This document shows positions 1 through 5,209 of a stretch of DNA of 5,449 bases, in pieces; within the stretch, counting starts at the first letter, position 1; every line of letters starts with the position of its first letter. The DNA is from Clostridia bacterium. Lineage in GTDB: Bacteria; Bacillota; Clostridia; Christensenellales; CAG-917. The DNA is taken from contig JAFVYE010000115.1 in the NCBI GenBank assembly GCA_017500745.1, positions 1 through 5,449 on the forward strand, read 5' to 3'. Under the pieces are notes generated by a model, which was not told the DNA's origin, ran no database searches, and was given only the letters and a program-made list of their open reading frames with translations. The translations under genes and the position numbers were made by a program.

Positions 1-501
1 AGCCCCAAGAACTGCCGATGCAAACCGAATATATCCAAGCTCGTTTTCATTGGGTTTTGTTGGGAATATGGCCACGATACTGCCAAAGAGATCGCCGTTG
101 CAAAGCACGGGCTCAACCACAACAAAGCCATGGTTGTCACGCTCATGAAACAGCTTGATCTCACACCCGTCAAGTACAACTGCGCTACGTGATGAGCACA
201 ATTTGACAAGGTTTTCGGTGGGAGTGATAGATGTCTTTTGCCCCTTCAAACAGGCAATCACTCTGTCCCCAGACAGCACAAAAACATCCTTTGATGACGT
301 GAAGGTGGCAATCATCTTTGACACCTCGTTTGCTTGAACTTTGACGTCAAGAAGTGGTGAAAACTTTTTGAGCACAAGACAGTCGCCGTTGGCTGTGATC
401 TCAATTTCATCCCCCTCTCTCAGTCGCATTGTCTTGCGCAACTCCTTGGGGATGACAATGCGTCCAAGGTCATCAATGCGCCTTGTAATTGTTCCGCTCA
501 T
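1..501 (-). CDS. spoVT: SpoVT/AbrB-type transcriptional regulator (3' end outside window)
   Basis: In spore formers SpoVT is a DNA-binding regulator that tunes the sigma-G regulon in the forespore. It has an N-terminal AbrB swapped-hairpin domain and a C-terminal GAF-like sensor domain. The 167 residues visible here begin MSGTITRRIDDLGRIVIPKE. Residues 5-50 match the AbrB/SpoVT fold (RRIDDLGRIVIPKELR, then REGDEIEI and LVLKKFSPL), almost identical in pattern to the start of Bacillus SpoVT. Residues of about 55-167 fit the GAF-like half, including the NGDLFGSIVAIF segment near 136-146. Bacillus SpoVT is 178 residues, so only about 10-15 residues should be missing beyond base 1. The ATG at 501 is preceded by a perfect AGGAGG (514-509) with a 7-base gap. 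The full-length two-domain shape separates it from short AbrB antitoxins. The family is certain; orthology to SpoVT, rather than to a paralogue of the same shape, is an inference. Confidence 0.9.
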   Translation of the reverse strand, partial: MSGTITRRIDDLGRIVIPKELRKTMRLREGDEIEITANGDCLVLKKFSPLLDVKVQANEVSKMIATFTSSKDVFVLSGDRVIACLKGQKTSITPTENLVKLCSSRSAVVLDGCEIKLFHERDNHGFVVVEPVLCNGDLFGSIVAIFPTKPNENELGYIRFASAVLGA

Positions 502-520
502 AAAAAAACCTCCTGCCATG

Positions 521-549
521 TAGTTTGCATAACAGAAGGTTTATTATTC
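521..549 (-). promoter_or_regulatory. Possible sigma-G/F-type forespore promoter for the SpoVT gene
   Basis: Read on the minus strand, GAATA (549-545) fits the sigma-G -35 pattern GHATR exactly. After a 17-base gap, CAAACTA (527-521) matches the -10 pattern CATWHTA at six of seven positions. Bacillus spoVT is transcribed by sigma-G, so the location makes biological sense. Against it, transcription would begin at about 514, so the AGGAGG would lie at the extreme 5' end of the mRNA. In such A+T-rich DNA a chance match is possible. No convincing sigma-A promoter and no terminator is visible between 502 and 596, so read-through from the upstream minus-strand genes is an alternative source of expression. 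Confidence 0.33.
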
Positions 550-596
550 TTTTTCTAACGATAAAATATTGATTTAGTAGATATAAAAATTTTGTT

Positions 597-860
597 CTAT
601 TTCTTGTCCACCACAAGTTCAAGGATCAATGATGTGAAATCCACCTCCTCAACAAAGTCACGAGGGATGTATTTGACACGGTTGAACTTTTGAAAATGCT
701 TGAAGTGCGTGAGCAAGCTGACAGGGGTTGACACGTCCATTTGATAGCAAATCTCTTGCAGATCTCTCACAAAGTTTTGAGGTGTGACAACAAGAGGACT
801 GTCGTGAAGAATGCTCTTCACAAGTTTGTCCCCTCTCATAAGTTTGCCCCAAATTTTCAT
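597..860 (-). CDS. Small conserved clostridial protein of unknown function, coupled to flavin reductase
   Basis: This encodes 87 residues beginning MKIWGKLMRGDKLVKSILHD. From memory it resembles an unnamed family of roughly 85-95 residues common in Clostridia, whose members share an MKIWGK start, a central LEEICYxxD-like stretch (here LQEICYQMDVSTPV, about 34-47) and a C-terminal F-EE-DF element (here FVEEVDFTSLILELV, about 69-83). No function is known to me. There is no signal peptide, membrane segment or cysteine cluster, so it is probably a small cytosolic protein. The ATG at 860 sits one base after the TAA (864-862) of the flavin reductase gene, and its GAGGAG (873-868, gap 7) lies inside the last codons of that gene, so the two should be co-transcribed and translationally coupled. 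An overlapping 64-codon reading in another frame has no family resemblance and was discarded. Confidence 0.8.
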   Translation of the reverse strand: MKIWGKLMRGDKLVKSILHDSPLVVTPQNFVRDLQEICYQMDVSTPVSLLTHFKHFQKFNRVKYIPRDFVEEVDFTSLILELVVDKK

Positions 861-861
861 C

Positions 862-1350
862 TTAGTACTCCTCTATGATTTCGCCAAAATAGAAGATGTG
901 TCTATCGCCGTTGGGATAGGTGTCTGACAAAGGATACCAGTTTGACACTGCGCTGACGTCCATGTCCTCTGTCATTGGCACAACACCAACCACTTTGCAT
1001 TCATAATACTTTTCACAGCCCTTGACAACACAGGTGTCAACTGACTTGGCGGGTTGCTTTTCCATGCCGGTTTCTGCCCACTTGTCGTAGTCACGGCCAC
1101 TCTTTGTGCCACAGAAAGCAAGTTCCTTTTTGAAGGTGCCTGCTGCGGGCACGCTGACTGTGAACACTCCTGTTTCATCAATGAGTTTTGCGGTGTGTCT
1201 GCTTACGCGGATGGGTGCAATAAACACCTTTTTGTGCCACATGACCCCAACAAAGCCCCAGCTGCAAACCATAGGGTTGTCCCCAGACGTGACAAAGCAA
1301 CCGGTGTTGAGGGCGCTGTTCAAAAATTCCATGTTGTTAAATTCGTGCAT
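862..1350 (-). CDS. Flavin reductase-like (flavoredoxin family) FMN-binding protein
   Basis: This 162-residue protein belongs to the flavin reductase-like domain family, split-barrel proteins that bind FMN and either reduce flavin with NAD(P)H or act as flavoredoxin-type electron carriers. Visible family signatures, in order, are NPMVCSWGFVGVMW (25-38), the FMN-contacting strand and turn IRVSRHTAKLI (47-57), FTVSVP (63-68) and CGTKSGRDYDKW (80-91), with the usual GEIIE ending. The length is typical for the short clostridial members. The ATG at 1350 has AGGAGA at 1360-1355; the internal ATG at 1332 has no comparable site. The natural electron donor and acceptor cannot be read from the sequence. 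Cysteines at 18, 29, 80, 107, 112 and 118 are not arranged as an obvious metal or Fe-S motif. It heads a minus-strand cluster, with the small unknown gene immediately downstream. Confidence 0.9.
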   Translation of the reverse strand: MHEFNNMEFLNSALNTGCFVTSGDNPMVCSWGFVGVMWHKKVFIAPIRVSRHTAKLIDETGVFTVSVPAAGTFKKELAFCGTKSGRDYDKWAETGMEKQPAKSVDTCVVKGCEKYYECKVVGVVPMTEDMDVSAVSNWYPLSDTYPNGDRHIFYFGEIIEEY

Positions 1351-1381
1351 AATGTCTCCTAAAACGTTTGCGTTGTATTTT

Positions 1382-1411
1382 AATATATGATAACATACAA
1401 CCGATGGTCAC
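1382..1411 (-). promoter_or_regulatory. Candidate sigma-A promoter for the flavin reductase gene
   Basis: On the minus strand, GTGACC (1411-1406, 4/6 to TTGACA) is followed by an 18-base gap and TATATT (1387-1382, 5/6). Transcription would start near 1375 and give a leader of about 25 bases containing the AGGAGA. The -35 lies opposite the preQ1 riboswitch, so the two divergent units would overlap. It is a weak match, supported mainly by position. Confidence 0.35.
1386..1391 (+). promoter_or_regulatory. Candidate -10 element for the queT transcript
   Basis: TATGAT (5/6 to TATAAT) would start transcription around 1398, a few bases before the riboswitch P1 stem at 1403. That is where a preQ1-I leader normally begins. 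No good -35 is present at the right distance, so the element is provisional. An alternative pairing of TTGCGT (1368-1373) with TAACAT (1391-1396), 17 bases apart, would start near 1403. Confidence 0.35.
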
Positions 1412-1442
1412 GGCAACACCCATCAATAAAAAAAACCGAGGT
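1403..1442 (+). promoter_or_regulatory. preQ1-I riboswitch, translational type, controlling queT
   Basis: The class I preQ1 aptamer folds as an H-type pseudoknot that binds the queuosine precursor preQ1. P1 is GATGG (1403-1407) paired with CCATC (1420-1424). The 12-base loop 1408-1419 has the same length as in the well-known Bacillus queC-leader aptamer and ends with the same ACAC. It is followed by an A-rich strand (1425-1435) typical of the class. P2 pairs loop CGG (1411-1413) with CCG (1436-1438); the Bacillus element uses UAG with CUA in the same places, so this is a compensatory change. C1419 corresponds to the ligand-recognising cytosine. CCGAGG joins P2 directly to the Shine-Dalgarno GAGG (1438-1441), so ligand binding should hide the ribosome site and lower QueT production. 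No terminator hairpin follows, which supports translational control. Confidence 0.9.
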
Positions 1443-1446
1443 TATT

Positions 1447-1998
1447 TTGAAAAAGTCCGTTATTTTCATTTCAAGGGCGGCACTTATTGGTGCGTTGTAC
1501 TTTGCCCTGACCGTAGCAATTCCAGCATTATCCTTTGGCCCTTTGCAATTCAGACTCTCTGAAGTGCTTGTTCTCCTTGCCGTCATTTTTCCTGAAGCAA
1601 TCCCCGGACTCACCATTGGATGCGTGCTTTCAAACTTTTTCTTTTCGCCCTATGGCATATACGATATGGTGTTTGGTGGCGTTGCAACCTTGCTTGGCGC
1701 AGTTGGCACCTATCTTCTCCGCAAAAACTTGTTTTTGGCGGCACTTCCTCCCATCCTTTTCAACGGATTTTTGGTGCCTATCATTTGGGTGCTTGACGGA
1801 AGCGACACGGTGTATATCATCTCTGCCCTTGAAATCATTGCAAGCGAAGTGTTGACCGTTGGCGTGGTTGGCATACCCTTGACCTACGCCCTGAAAAAAG
1901 CATTTGCAAAGGCAGGGCTTATGATGAGAGCAAAACGGGTTGAGGAAGATGACTCTCCAAAAAATGAGGACTCAAAAAACACCACCCCAGACACTTAA
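1447..1998 (+). CDS. queT: QueT family queuosine-precursor transporter (TTG start)
   Basis: QueT is a small membrane protein, thought to be the substrate-binding (S) component of an ECF transporter that imports a queuosine precursor for tRNA modification. The 183-residue reading begins MKKSVIFISRAALIGALYFA and has five to six hydrophobic segments (about 6-28, 36-49, 53-66, 73-91, 96-116 and 123-148). Family motifs include QFRLSEVL (34-41), PGLTIGCVLSN (53-63), DMVFGGVATLLGA (73-85) and the YLLRKN turn (89-94). The TTG at 1447 has GAGG at 1438-1441 with a 5-base gap. The longer ATG reading from 1387 would translate the riboswitch and add 20 residues not typical of the family. The charged tail after about 160 (KRVEEDDSPKNEDSK) is longer than usual and probably cytoplasmic. 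The energising ECF module is not in this window. The gene is monocistronic, ended by the hairpin at 2029-2059. Confidence 0.92.
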   Translation: MKKSVIFISRAALIGALYFALTVAIPALSFGPLQFRLSEVLVLLAVIFPEAIPGLTIGCVLSNFFFSPYGIYDMVFGGVATLLGAVGTYLLRKNLFLAALPPILFNGFLVPIIWVLDGSDTVYIISALEIIASEVLTVGVVGIPLTYALKKAFAKAGLMMRAKRVEEDDSPKNEDSKNTTPDT

Positions 1999-2028
1999 TG
2001 GCATATACCATTGGCTCATACGAAATTG

Positions 2029-2059
2029 ACCTGTTGTCCTTTGACAATAGGTTTTTTTT
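2029..2059 (+). terminator. Intrinsic terminator of queT
   Basis: ACCTGTTGTC (2029-2038) and GACAATAGGT (2043-2052) form a continuous 10-pair stem with one G-U pair and a four-base loop CTTT. A run of eight T (2052-2059) follows directly. It lies 30 bases after the queT stop and separates queT from the replication operon. Confidence 0.92.
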
Positions 2060-2082
2060 GTGGAGCGGACACCATATGTTGT

Positions 2083-2102
2083 AAAAAATAAATTTATTTT
2101 TT
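2083..2102. repeat. Perfect 20-base A+T palindrome upstream of the DnaD-domain gene
   Basis: AAAAAATAAA followed by its exact complement TTTATTTTTT, centred between 2092 and 2093, has no G or C. It lies in the 107-base spacer between the queT terminator and the replication operon. It could be an UP-element-like A/T tract, a bend or a regulator site, or simply a product of low complexity. It is too weak as RNA to be a good terminator by itself. Confidence 0.5.
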
Positions 2103-2129
2103 TTGTGCTTTTGTTTTGGATGGGTTTGT

Positions 2130-2137
2130 GCTACACT
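2130..2137 (+). promoter_or_regulatory. Weak candidate -10 for the DnaD-domain/helicase-loader operon
   Basis: TACACT (2132-2137) is preceded by TG one base upstream (2129-2130), as in an extended -10, and would start transcription near 2144, about 23 bases before the GTG start. It matches TATAAT at only four of six positions and there is no good -35 at 16-18 bases. A promoter must lie between 2060 and 2166 if the upstream terminator is efficient; this is the best site I found. Confidence 0.25.
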
Positions 2138-2166
2138 TGTTTTCAATTCAATTTGGAGAGATAATT

Positions 2167-3597
2167 GTGAGCTTCGCAAGATTTTCAAGCGACTTTTTGA
2201 TGGAAACTTTCACCCTCGTTGACAACCTTTTTGTCCACGAGCATTTGCCCTACCTTGAGGAGAAACAAATCAAGGTGTACATCTATGGCCTATACCTTTG
2301 TGGCACGGGTGGCGACAATACCACCGAAAATCTCTGCACCGTACTTGACCTCACAGAAGACGAGCTCATGGCCATTTACAAGGAGTTTGAGGATCTTGGC
2401 CTTGTCAAAGTCTTGAACACAACTCCCCTTGAAGTCAAATATCTGTCCTTGAAGCGTGGCATGCAACCTCCCAAAAAGTACAAGGCGGAACGATGGAATG
2501 ACTTCAACACCACTCTCCAATCCTTGTTCCCGGACCGACTCATCACGCCCAACGAGTACAACGAGTACTACAACTTTGTGGAAAACACCAAGATCCAAGA
2601 GGACGTGCTCCTTATGATCGTGCAGTACTGCATTGACGCCAAAGGACCTTCCGTCCGCTATCCCTATGTGTTTGCCGTGGCACGCAACTGGATACAAGAC
2701 GGCGTGCGCACAGTTGAGGACGTTGAGTTGAAGCTGAACGAGTTTGAACAACAAAGCGATGAAATGCGTGAAGTTCTCCTTGCTCTCGGCAGAAAGTCCG
2801 GCGCAGACATTGAGGAGAAACAAGCCCTCCGCAAGTGGAAACGCAGTTGGGGATATGAGCTCCCTGCCATCCTCACCGCAGCCAAACTTATGAGAGGGGG
2901 CAAAACCTTCAAAAAGTTGGACGCAAAGCTGGATGAATACTATCGCATGAACATCTTCTCCTCCGAGGAGATGAAGGAATACGTTGCATACCGTGAGCAC
3001 CTCACAGAGCTTGCAATTGCCATCAACAAGACCATCGGCGTCTATTACGAGTCACTTGAACACGTCATTGAGGTGTACACAATCCCTTGGACAACCAAAG
3101 GGTTCTCTGATGACGCTCTCCTCAAAATCGCTCACTACTGCTTTGTCAGCGGAGTGCGCAACCTTGAGGGAATGAACACCATCGTTGGCAAGTTTTATAG
3201 TCAAGGATATCTCACCGCAGAAGGTGTGGATGAATTTGTGTCCGCAGGGCTCAAACAAGACGGCAAAATCAAGGAAATCATTGAGCGTACAGGGGGAACA
3301 AGAAACGTCACCGCAAAGGACAGAGAGTTTTATCGCACTTGGAGCGTCACTTGGGGCTTTGATGACAGCGTAATTTTGTACGCAGCGGAGCTTGCCGTAG
3401 GCAAAACCTTTTCAATGCCCTTTATGAATCAATTGCTTTCTGGCTGGAAAAACGCAGGCATAACCACCGTTGACGGTGCAAAAAAGGCCTCTTCACCCAA
3501 GCAACATCCCGAAACATACACCGAACGCTCCTACACCGATGACGAGCTCAAGTCACTCTTTGGCGACATTGAAAACTTTGACAATTTGGACGTATAG
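2167..3597 (+). CDS. DnaD-domain replication initiation protein with duplicated C-terminal module (GTG start)
   Basis: DnaD/DnaB-type proteins of Firmicutes remodel DNA at the origin or at stalled forks and help load the replicative helicase. The 476-residue product has an N-terminal winged-helix region (about 12-95) with the DnaD-like pattern FTLVDNLFVHEHLP and KVYIYGLYLC, then four DnaD C-terminal-type units. Units at about 140-190 and 310-357 resemble each other (DVLLMIVQYC and DALLKIAHYC, each ending in a W/F-Y helix plus TVEDVE or TAEGVDEF). Units at about 218-273 and 386-440 also resemble each other (WKRSWGY, AILTAAKL, GKTF versus WSVTWGF, VILYAAEL, GKTF). The acidic tail SYTDDELKSLFGDIENF may be a protein-interaction element (inference). 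GTG at 2167 has GGAGAG at 2155-2160 with a 6-base gap; the in-frame ATGs at 2116 and 2200 lack a ribosome site. The helicase loader starts two bases after its stop. Confidence 0.87.
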   Translation: MSFARFSSDFLMETFTLVDNLFVHEHLPYLEEKQIKVYIYGLYLCGTGGDNTTENLCTVLDLTEDELMAIYKEFEDLGLVKVLNTTPLEVKYLSLKRGMQPPKKYKAERWNDFNTTLQSLFPDRLITPNEYNEYYNFVENTKIQEDVLLMIVQYCIDAKGPSVRYPYVFAVARNWIQDGVRTVEDVELKLNEFEQQSDEMREVLLALGRKSGADIEEKQALRKWKRSWGYELPAILTAAKLMRGGKTFKKLDAKLDEYYRMNIFSSEEMKEYVAYREHLTELAIAINKTIGVYYESLEHVIEVYTIPWTTKGFSDDALLKIAHYCFVSGVRNLEGMNTIVGKFYSQGYLTAEGVDEFVSAGLKQDGKIKEIIERTGGTRNVTAKDREFYRTWSVTWGFDDSVILYAAELAVGKTFSMPFMNQLLSGWKNAGITTVDGAKKASSPKQHPETYTERSYTDDELKSLFGDIENFDNLDV

Positions 3598-3599
3598 AC

Positions 3600-4508
3600 A
3601 TGAAAAAACGAGTTCTTGAACAAGTTATATCCTCTCTCAATCGCCGTGTGCAAGCAAGGAAAAACGCCCTTGCATCTTTGCGTGCAGAGGCATATTCTAT
3701 ACCCGAAATCTCCTCTGCTCAATCTGCCTACTCCAAGGCAAAATTTGACGCTCTAAAAAATGGCGCAAGCCTTGAACAATACAAAACGGCATATCTTGAC
3801 GCCCTCAAAAAACACGGTTTCAAGGAAGAAGACTTTGAATATCATCCCACTTGCAGTCGCTGTGGCGACACAGGTTACGTGGATGGCAAGCTTTGCTCAT
3901 GCATGAAAAAGGAATATATCCTTGCCCTTGCAAAAGAGTGCCACATCCTCTCTCGTGCCCCCTTCTCCTTTAAGGATTGCAACACCAGCGGGATGGACAA
4001 GACACAAGGAGAAGCCCTTGACAAGCTTTACGCCTTTGCAGAGGAGTACGTGTCAAAATATCCTGCCGTGTCCAAAAGCGTGCTGGTGTTTACAGGCGCA
4101 ACCGGCACAGGAAAGAGCTGTCTTGCCTCTGCTATGGCACGAAAAGCTGTCCTTGAAAGAGGCAAAAGCGCCCTTGTGCTCAGCGCATACGAGTTCAACT
4201 CCACCTGCCTCAACTGCCACCTTGCCCCTGTAGATGAAAAAACAAAGGTCATTAATGACCTTCTCCACGCAGACTTTGTGGTCATTGACGACCTTGGCAC
4301 AGAACCTATGCTGAAAAACGTCACGCTGGAATATCTCCAGCTTGTCCTTGATGAGCGCACAAGGAGCAATCTGTCCACCATCATCACAACCAATCTTGAC
4401 GCAAGTCAATTGAAGGATAGATACGGCGAGCGCATTTTCAGCCGTCTTACAGACGCAAAGCACAGCGTTTTCCGCCGTATACCCGGCAAAGACCTTAGAT
4501 TGAAATGA
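3600..4508 (+). CDS. AAA+ helicase loader, DnaC/DnaI type, with zinc-binding N-terminal region
   Basis: Loaders of this family use ATP to place the replicative DnaB-type helicase on single-stranded DNA. The 302-residue protein has a charged helical N-terminus (1-75) for helicase contact, then a zinc site CSRCGDTGYVDGKLCSC (C85, C88, C99, C101), as in clostridial and DnaI-type loaders. The AAA+ core shows Walker A GATGTGKS (166-173), Walker B FVVIDDLG (226-233, with D230-D231), sensor-1 IITTN (261-265) and the DRYGERIFSRL segment (273-283) carrying the likely arginine finger. The family also includes the IstB transposition helpers, but the zinc region, the absence of a transposase and the DnaD-domain gene just upstream favour a chromosomal loader. 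The ATG follows the upstream stop by two bases with only a weak ribosome site, so translation is probably coupled. The operon ends at the hairpin 4535-4562. Confidence 0.92.
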   Translation: MKKRVLEQVISSLNRRVQARKNALASLRAEAYSIPEISSAQSAYSKAKFDALKNGASLEQYKTAYLDALKKHGFKEEDFEYHPTCSRCGDTGYVDGKLCSCMKKEYILALAKECHILSRAPFSFKDCNTSGMDKTQGEALDKLYAFAEEYVSKYPAVSKSVLVFTGATGTGKSCLASAMARKAVLERGKSALVLSAYEFNSTCLNCHLAPVDEKTKVINDLLHADFVVIDDLGTEPMLKNVTLEYLQLVLDERTRSNLSTIITTNLDASQLKDRYGERIFSRLTDAKHSVFRRIPGKDLRLK

Positions 4509-4534
4509 CAAAAACACACCATTTTTGACAAAAT

Positions 4535-4562
4535 AAAACACCGAGGATATCGGTGTTTTTTT
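4535..4562. terminator. Bidirectional intrinsic terminator between convergent loader and MarR genes
   Basis: AAAACACCGA (4535-4544) pairs with TCGGTGTTTT (4550-4559) around a five-base loop GGATA. On the plus strand a run of T to 4562 ends the replication operon 27 bases after its stop. On the minus strand the same stem is followed by TTTTATTTT, so it can also end the marR transcript, about 70 bases beyond that stop. Confidence 0.9.
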
Positions 4563-4632
4563 GACGCTTTTAGTATGCAAATTTTGTAATATAATCGGGT
4601 TTTGTGCCCTATTGAACCCAATGCACGAAAAC

Positions 4633-5067
4633 TCAATCTATGTTGAGGTTGCGCATCATCATTCTGAGCAGTGCTGTGAGCACTCGCTTTTCGGTGTCCT
4701 CAAAGTTGGCAAAAGCCGTGGCAAAAAATCTGCGGTTGGCCTCATCAATGAGCAACGCAATCTTTTTGCCCTCCTCGGTAAGTGCAAGAAATTGCTCTCT
4801 CTTGTCCTCCTCCGACACCGTGGTGGTGATATAGCCCTTTTCTTTCAAAAATTTGACACTACGTGACACAAGTGCTTTGCTGACGTCTGTCTTCAAAGCG
4901 ATCTCGCTGGCGGTTTTAATTTTTTCAAGATTTGAAAGCACCACAATCTCGTTGGGAGAAAGATCGTAGTCGTCAAGGGCGTTGAGCTGAAAGTCGGTGT
5001 ATGACTTTTCAAGTTTCTTATAGCAAGCAAAATAGTGTGCTGCGTTTTTTACGTCTAACATTTCCAT
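4633..5067 (-). CDS. MarR family winged-helix transcriptional regulator
   Basis: This 144-residue protein has the standard MarR length and plan: an N-terminal dimer helix (about 5-32), a winged helix-turn-helix and a C-terminal dimer helix (about 97-140). Visible marks are LSPNEIVVLSNL (37-48), SEIALKTDVSKALVSRSVKFLKEKGY (54-79, recognition helix about 62-76) and the wing TTTVSEEDKREQFLALTEEGKK (81-102) with the family-typical D-KR and LT-EG. MarR proteins usually bind as dimers to palindromes over their own promoter and are released by small ligands, oxidants or metals; no ligand can be inferred here, and the single cysteine (C15) does not match an OhrR-type redox sensor. The ATG at 5067 has no Shine-Dalgarno, but a strong promoter puts the RNA start at this codon. 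A second ATG at 5061 is possible. No transporter or enzyme target follows within the window. Confidence 0.93.
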   Translation of the reverse strand: MEMLDVKNAAHYFACYKKLEKSYTDFQLNALDDYDLSPNEIVVLSNLEKIKTASEIALKTDVSKALVSRSVKFLKEKGYITTTVSEEDKREQFLALTEEGKKIALLIDEANRRFFATAFANFEDTEKRVLTALLRMMMRNLNID

Positions 5068-5072
5068 ACAAT

Positions 5073-5091
5073 TAGTATAATCATTTAACTA
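5073..5091. promoter_or_regulatory. Probable MarR operator, 19-base imperfect palindrome
   Basis: TAGTATAATCATTTAACTA is symmetric about base 5082: seven of nine positions pair across the centre (TAGT--AAT and ATT--ACTA). Size and A+T-rich composition fit MarR-family operators. It fully covers the -10 (5074-5079) of the marR promoter, so binding should block polymerase and give autorepression. A related half-site, TAATAGTAAA (5115-5124), is a 9/10 inverted match to TTAACTATTA (5085-5094) and lies upstream of the -35. Confidence 0.6.
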
Positions 5092-5102
5092 TTAAAAGTC
5101 AA
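5074..5102 (-). promoter_or_regulatory. Sigma-A promoter of the MarR gene, predicting a leaderless mRNA
   Basis: On the minus strand, TTGACT (5102-5097, 5/6) is separated by exactly 17 bases from TATACT (5079-5074, 5/6). Only six bases lie between the -10 and the ATG at 5067, so the usual start point coincides with the A of the start codon. This agrees with the lack of any ribosome binding site. Confidence 0.8.
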
Positions 5103-5194
5103 TAAGTAAACCAATAATAGTAAACAAAGTTGCCTATTTTTTTCTTTTAGGGATTTTGTGCTAAAACACCACTTTTAAAAAAATAATTTAAAAA

Positions 5195-5207
5195 ACACAA
5201 ATCGTGT
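5195..5207. promoter_or_regulatory. Operator-like site 1 at the xre promoter
   Basis: ACACAAATCGTGT has ACAC/GTGT arms around a five-base centre, extended by one more pair (A5194/T5208). It ends three bases before the -35. With site 2, which starts 23 bases later, it is the expected layout for an autoregulating XRE-type repressor. Confidence 0.65.
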
Positions 5208-5209
5208 TA

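Noticed and set aside
155..523. Two 60-codon plus-strand open frames over the SpoVT gene
   Set aside because: They are antisense shadows of a clear SpoVT/AbrB coding sequence and lack ribosome sites.
2290..3000. A 236-codon open frame on the minus strand, antisense to the DnaD-domain gene
   Set aside because: It has no ribosome site or family resemblance, and it lies entirely opposite a gene with clear DnaD signatures; it reflects the codon use of the real gene.
3600..4508. Possibility that the AAA+ protein is an IstB transposition helper from an insertion sequence
   Set aside because: There is no transposase or terminal inverted repeat, the N-terminal zinc region is loader-like, and the DnaD-domain gene is directly upstream.
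4053..4580. A 175-codon minus-strand open frame opposite the helicase loader
   Set aside because: It runs through the terminator hairpin and is antisense to the Walker A/B coding region; there is no recognisable protein pattern.
4561..4595. TTGACG and a perfect TATAAT on the plus strand after the terminator, suggesting an antisense RNA promoter
   Set aside because: The two boxes are 23 bases apart, too far for sigma-A, and no -35 lies at 16-18 bases; TATAAT alone is expected by chance in such A+T-rich sequence.
4597..4619. GGGTT/AACCC inverted repeat downstream of the marR stop
   Set aside because: A five-pair stem with a 13-base loop and no T-run is too weak to call a terminator; the hairpin at 4535-4562 serves that role.
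4561..4866. A 101-codon plus-strand open frame antisense to the MarR gene
   Set aside because: The minus-strand MarR protein is unmistakable, and this frame starts inside the terminator T-run.
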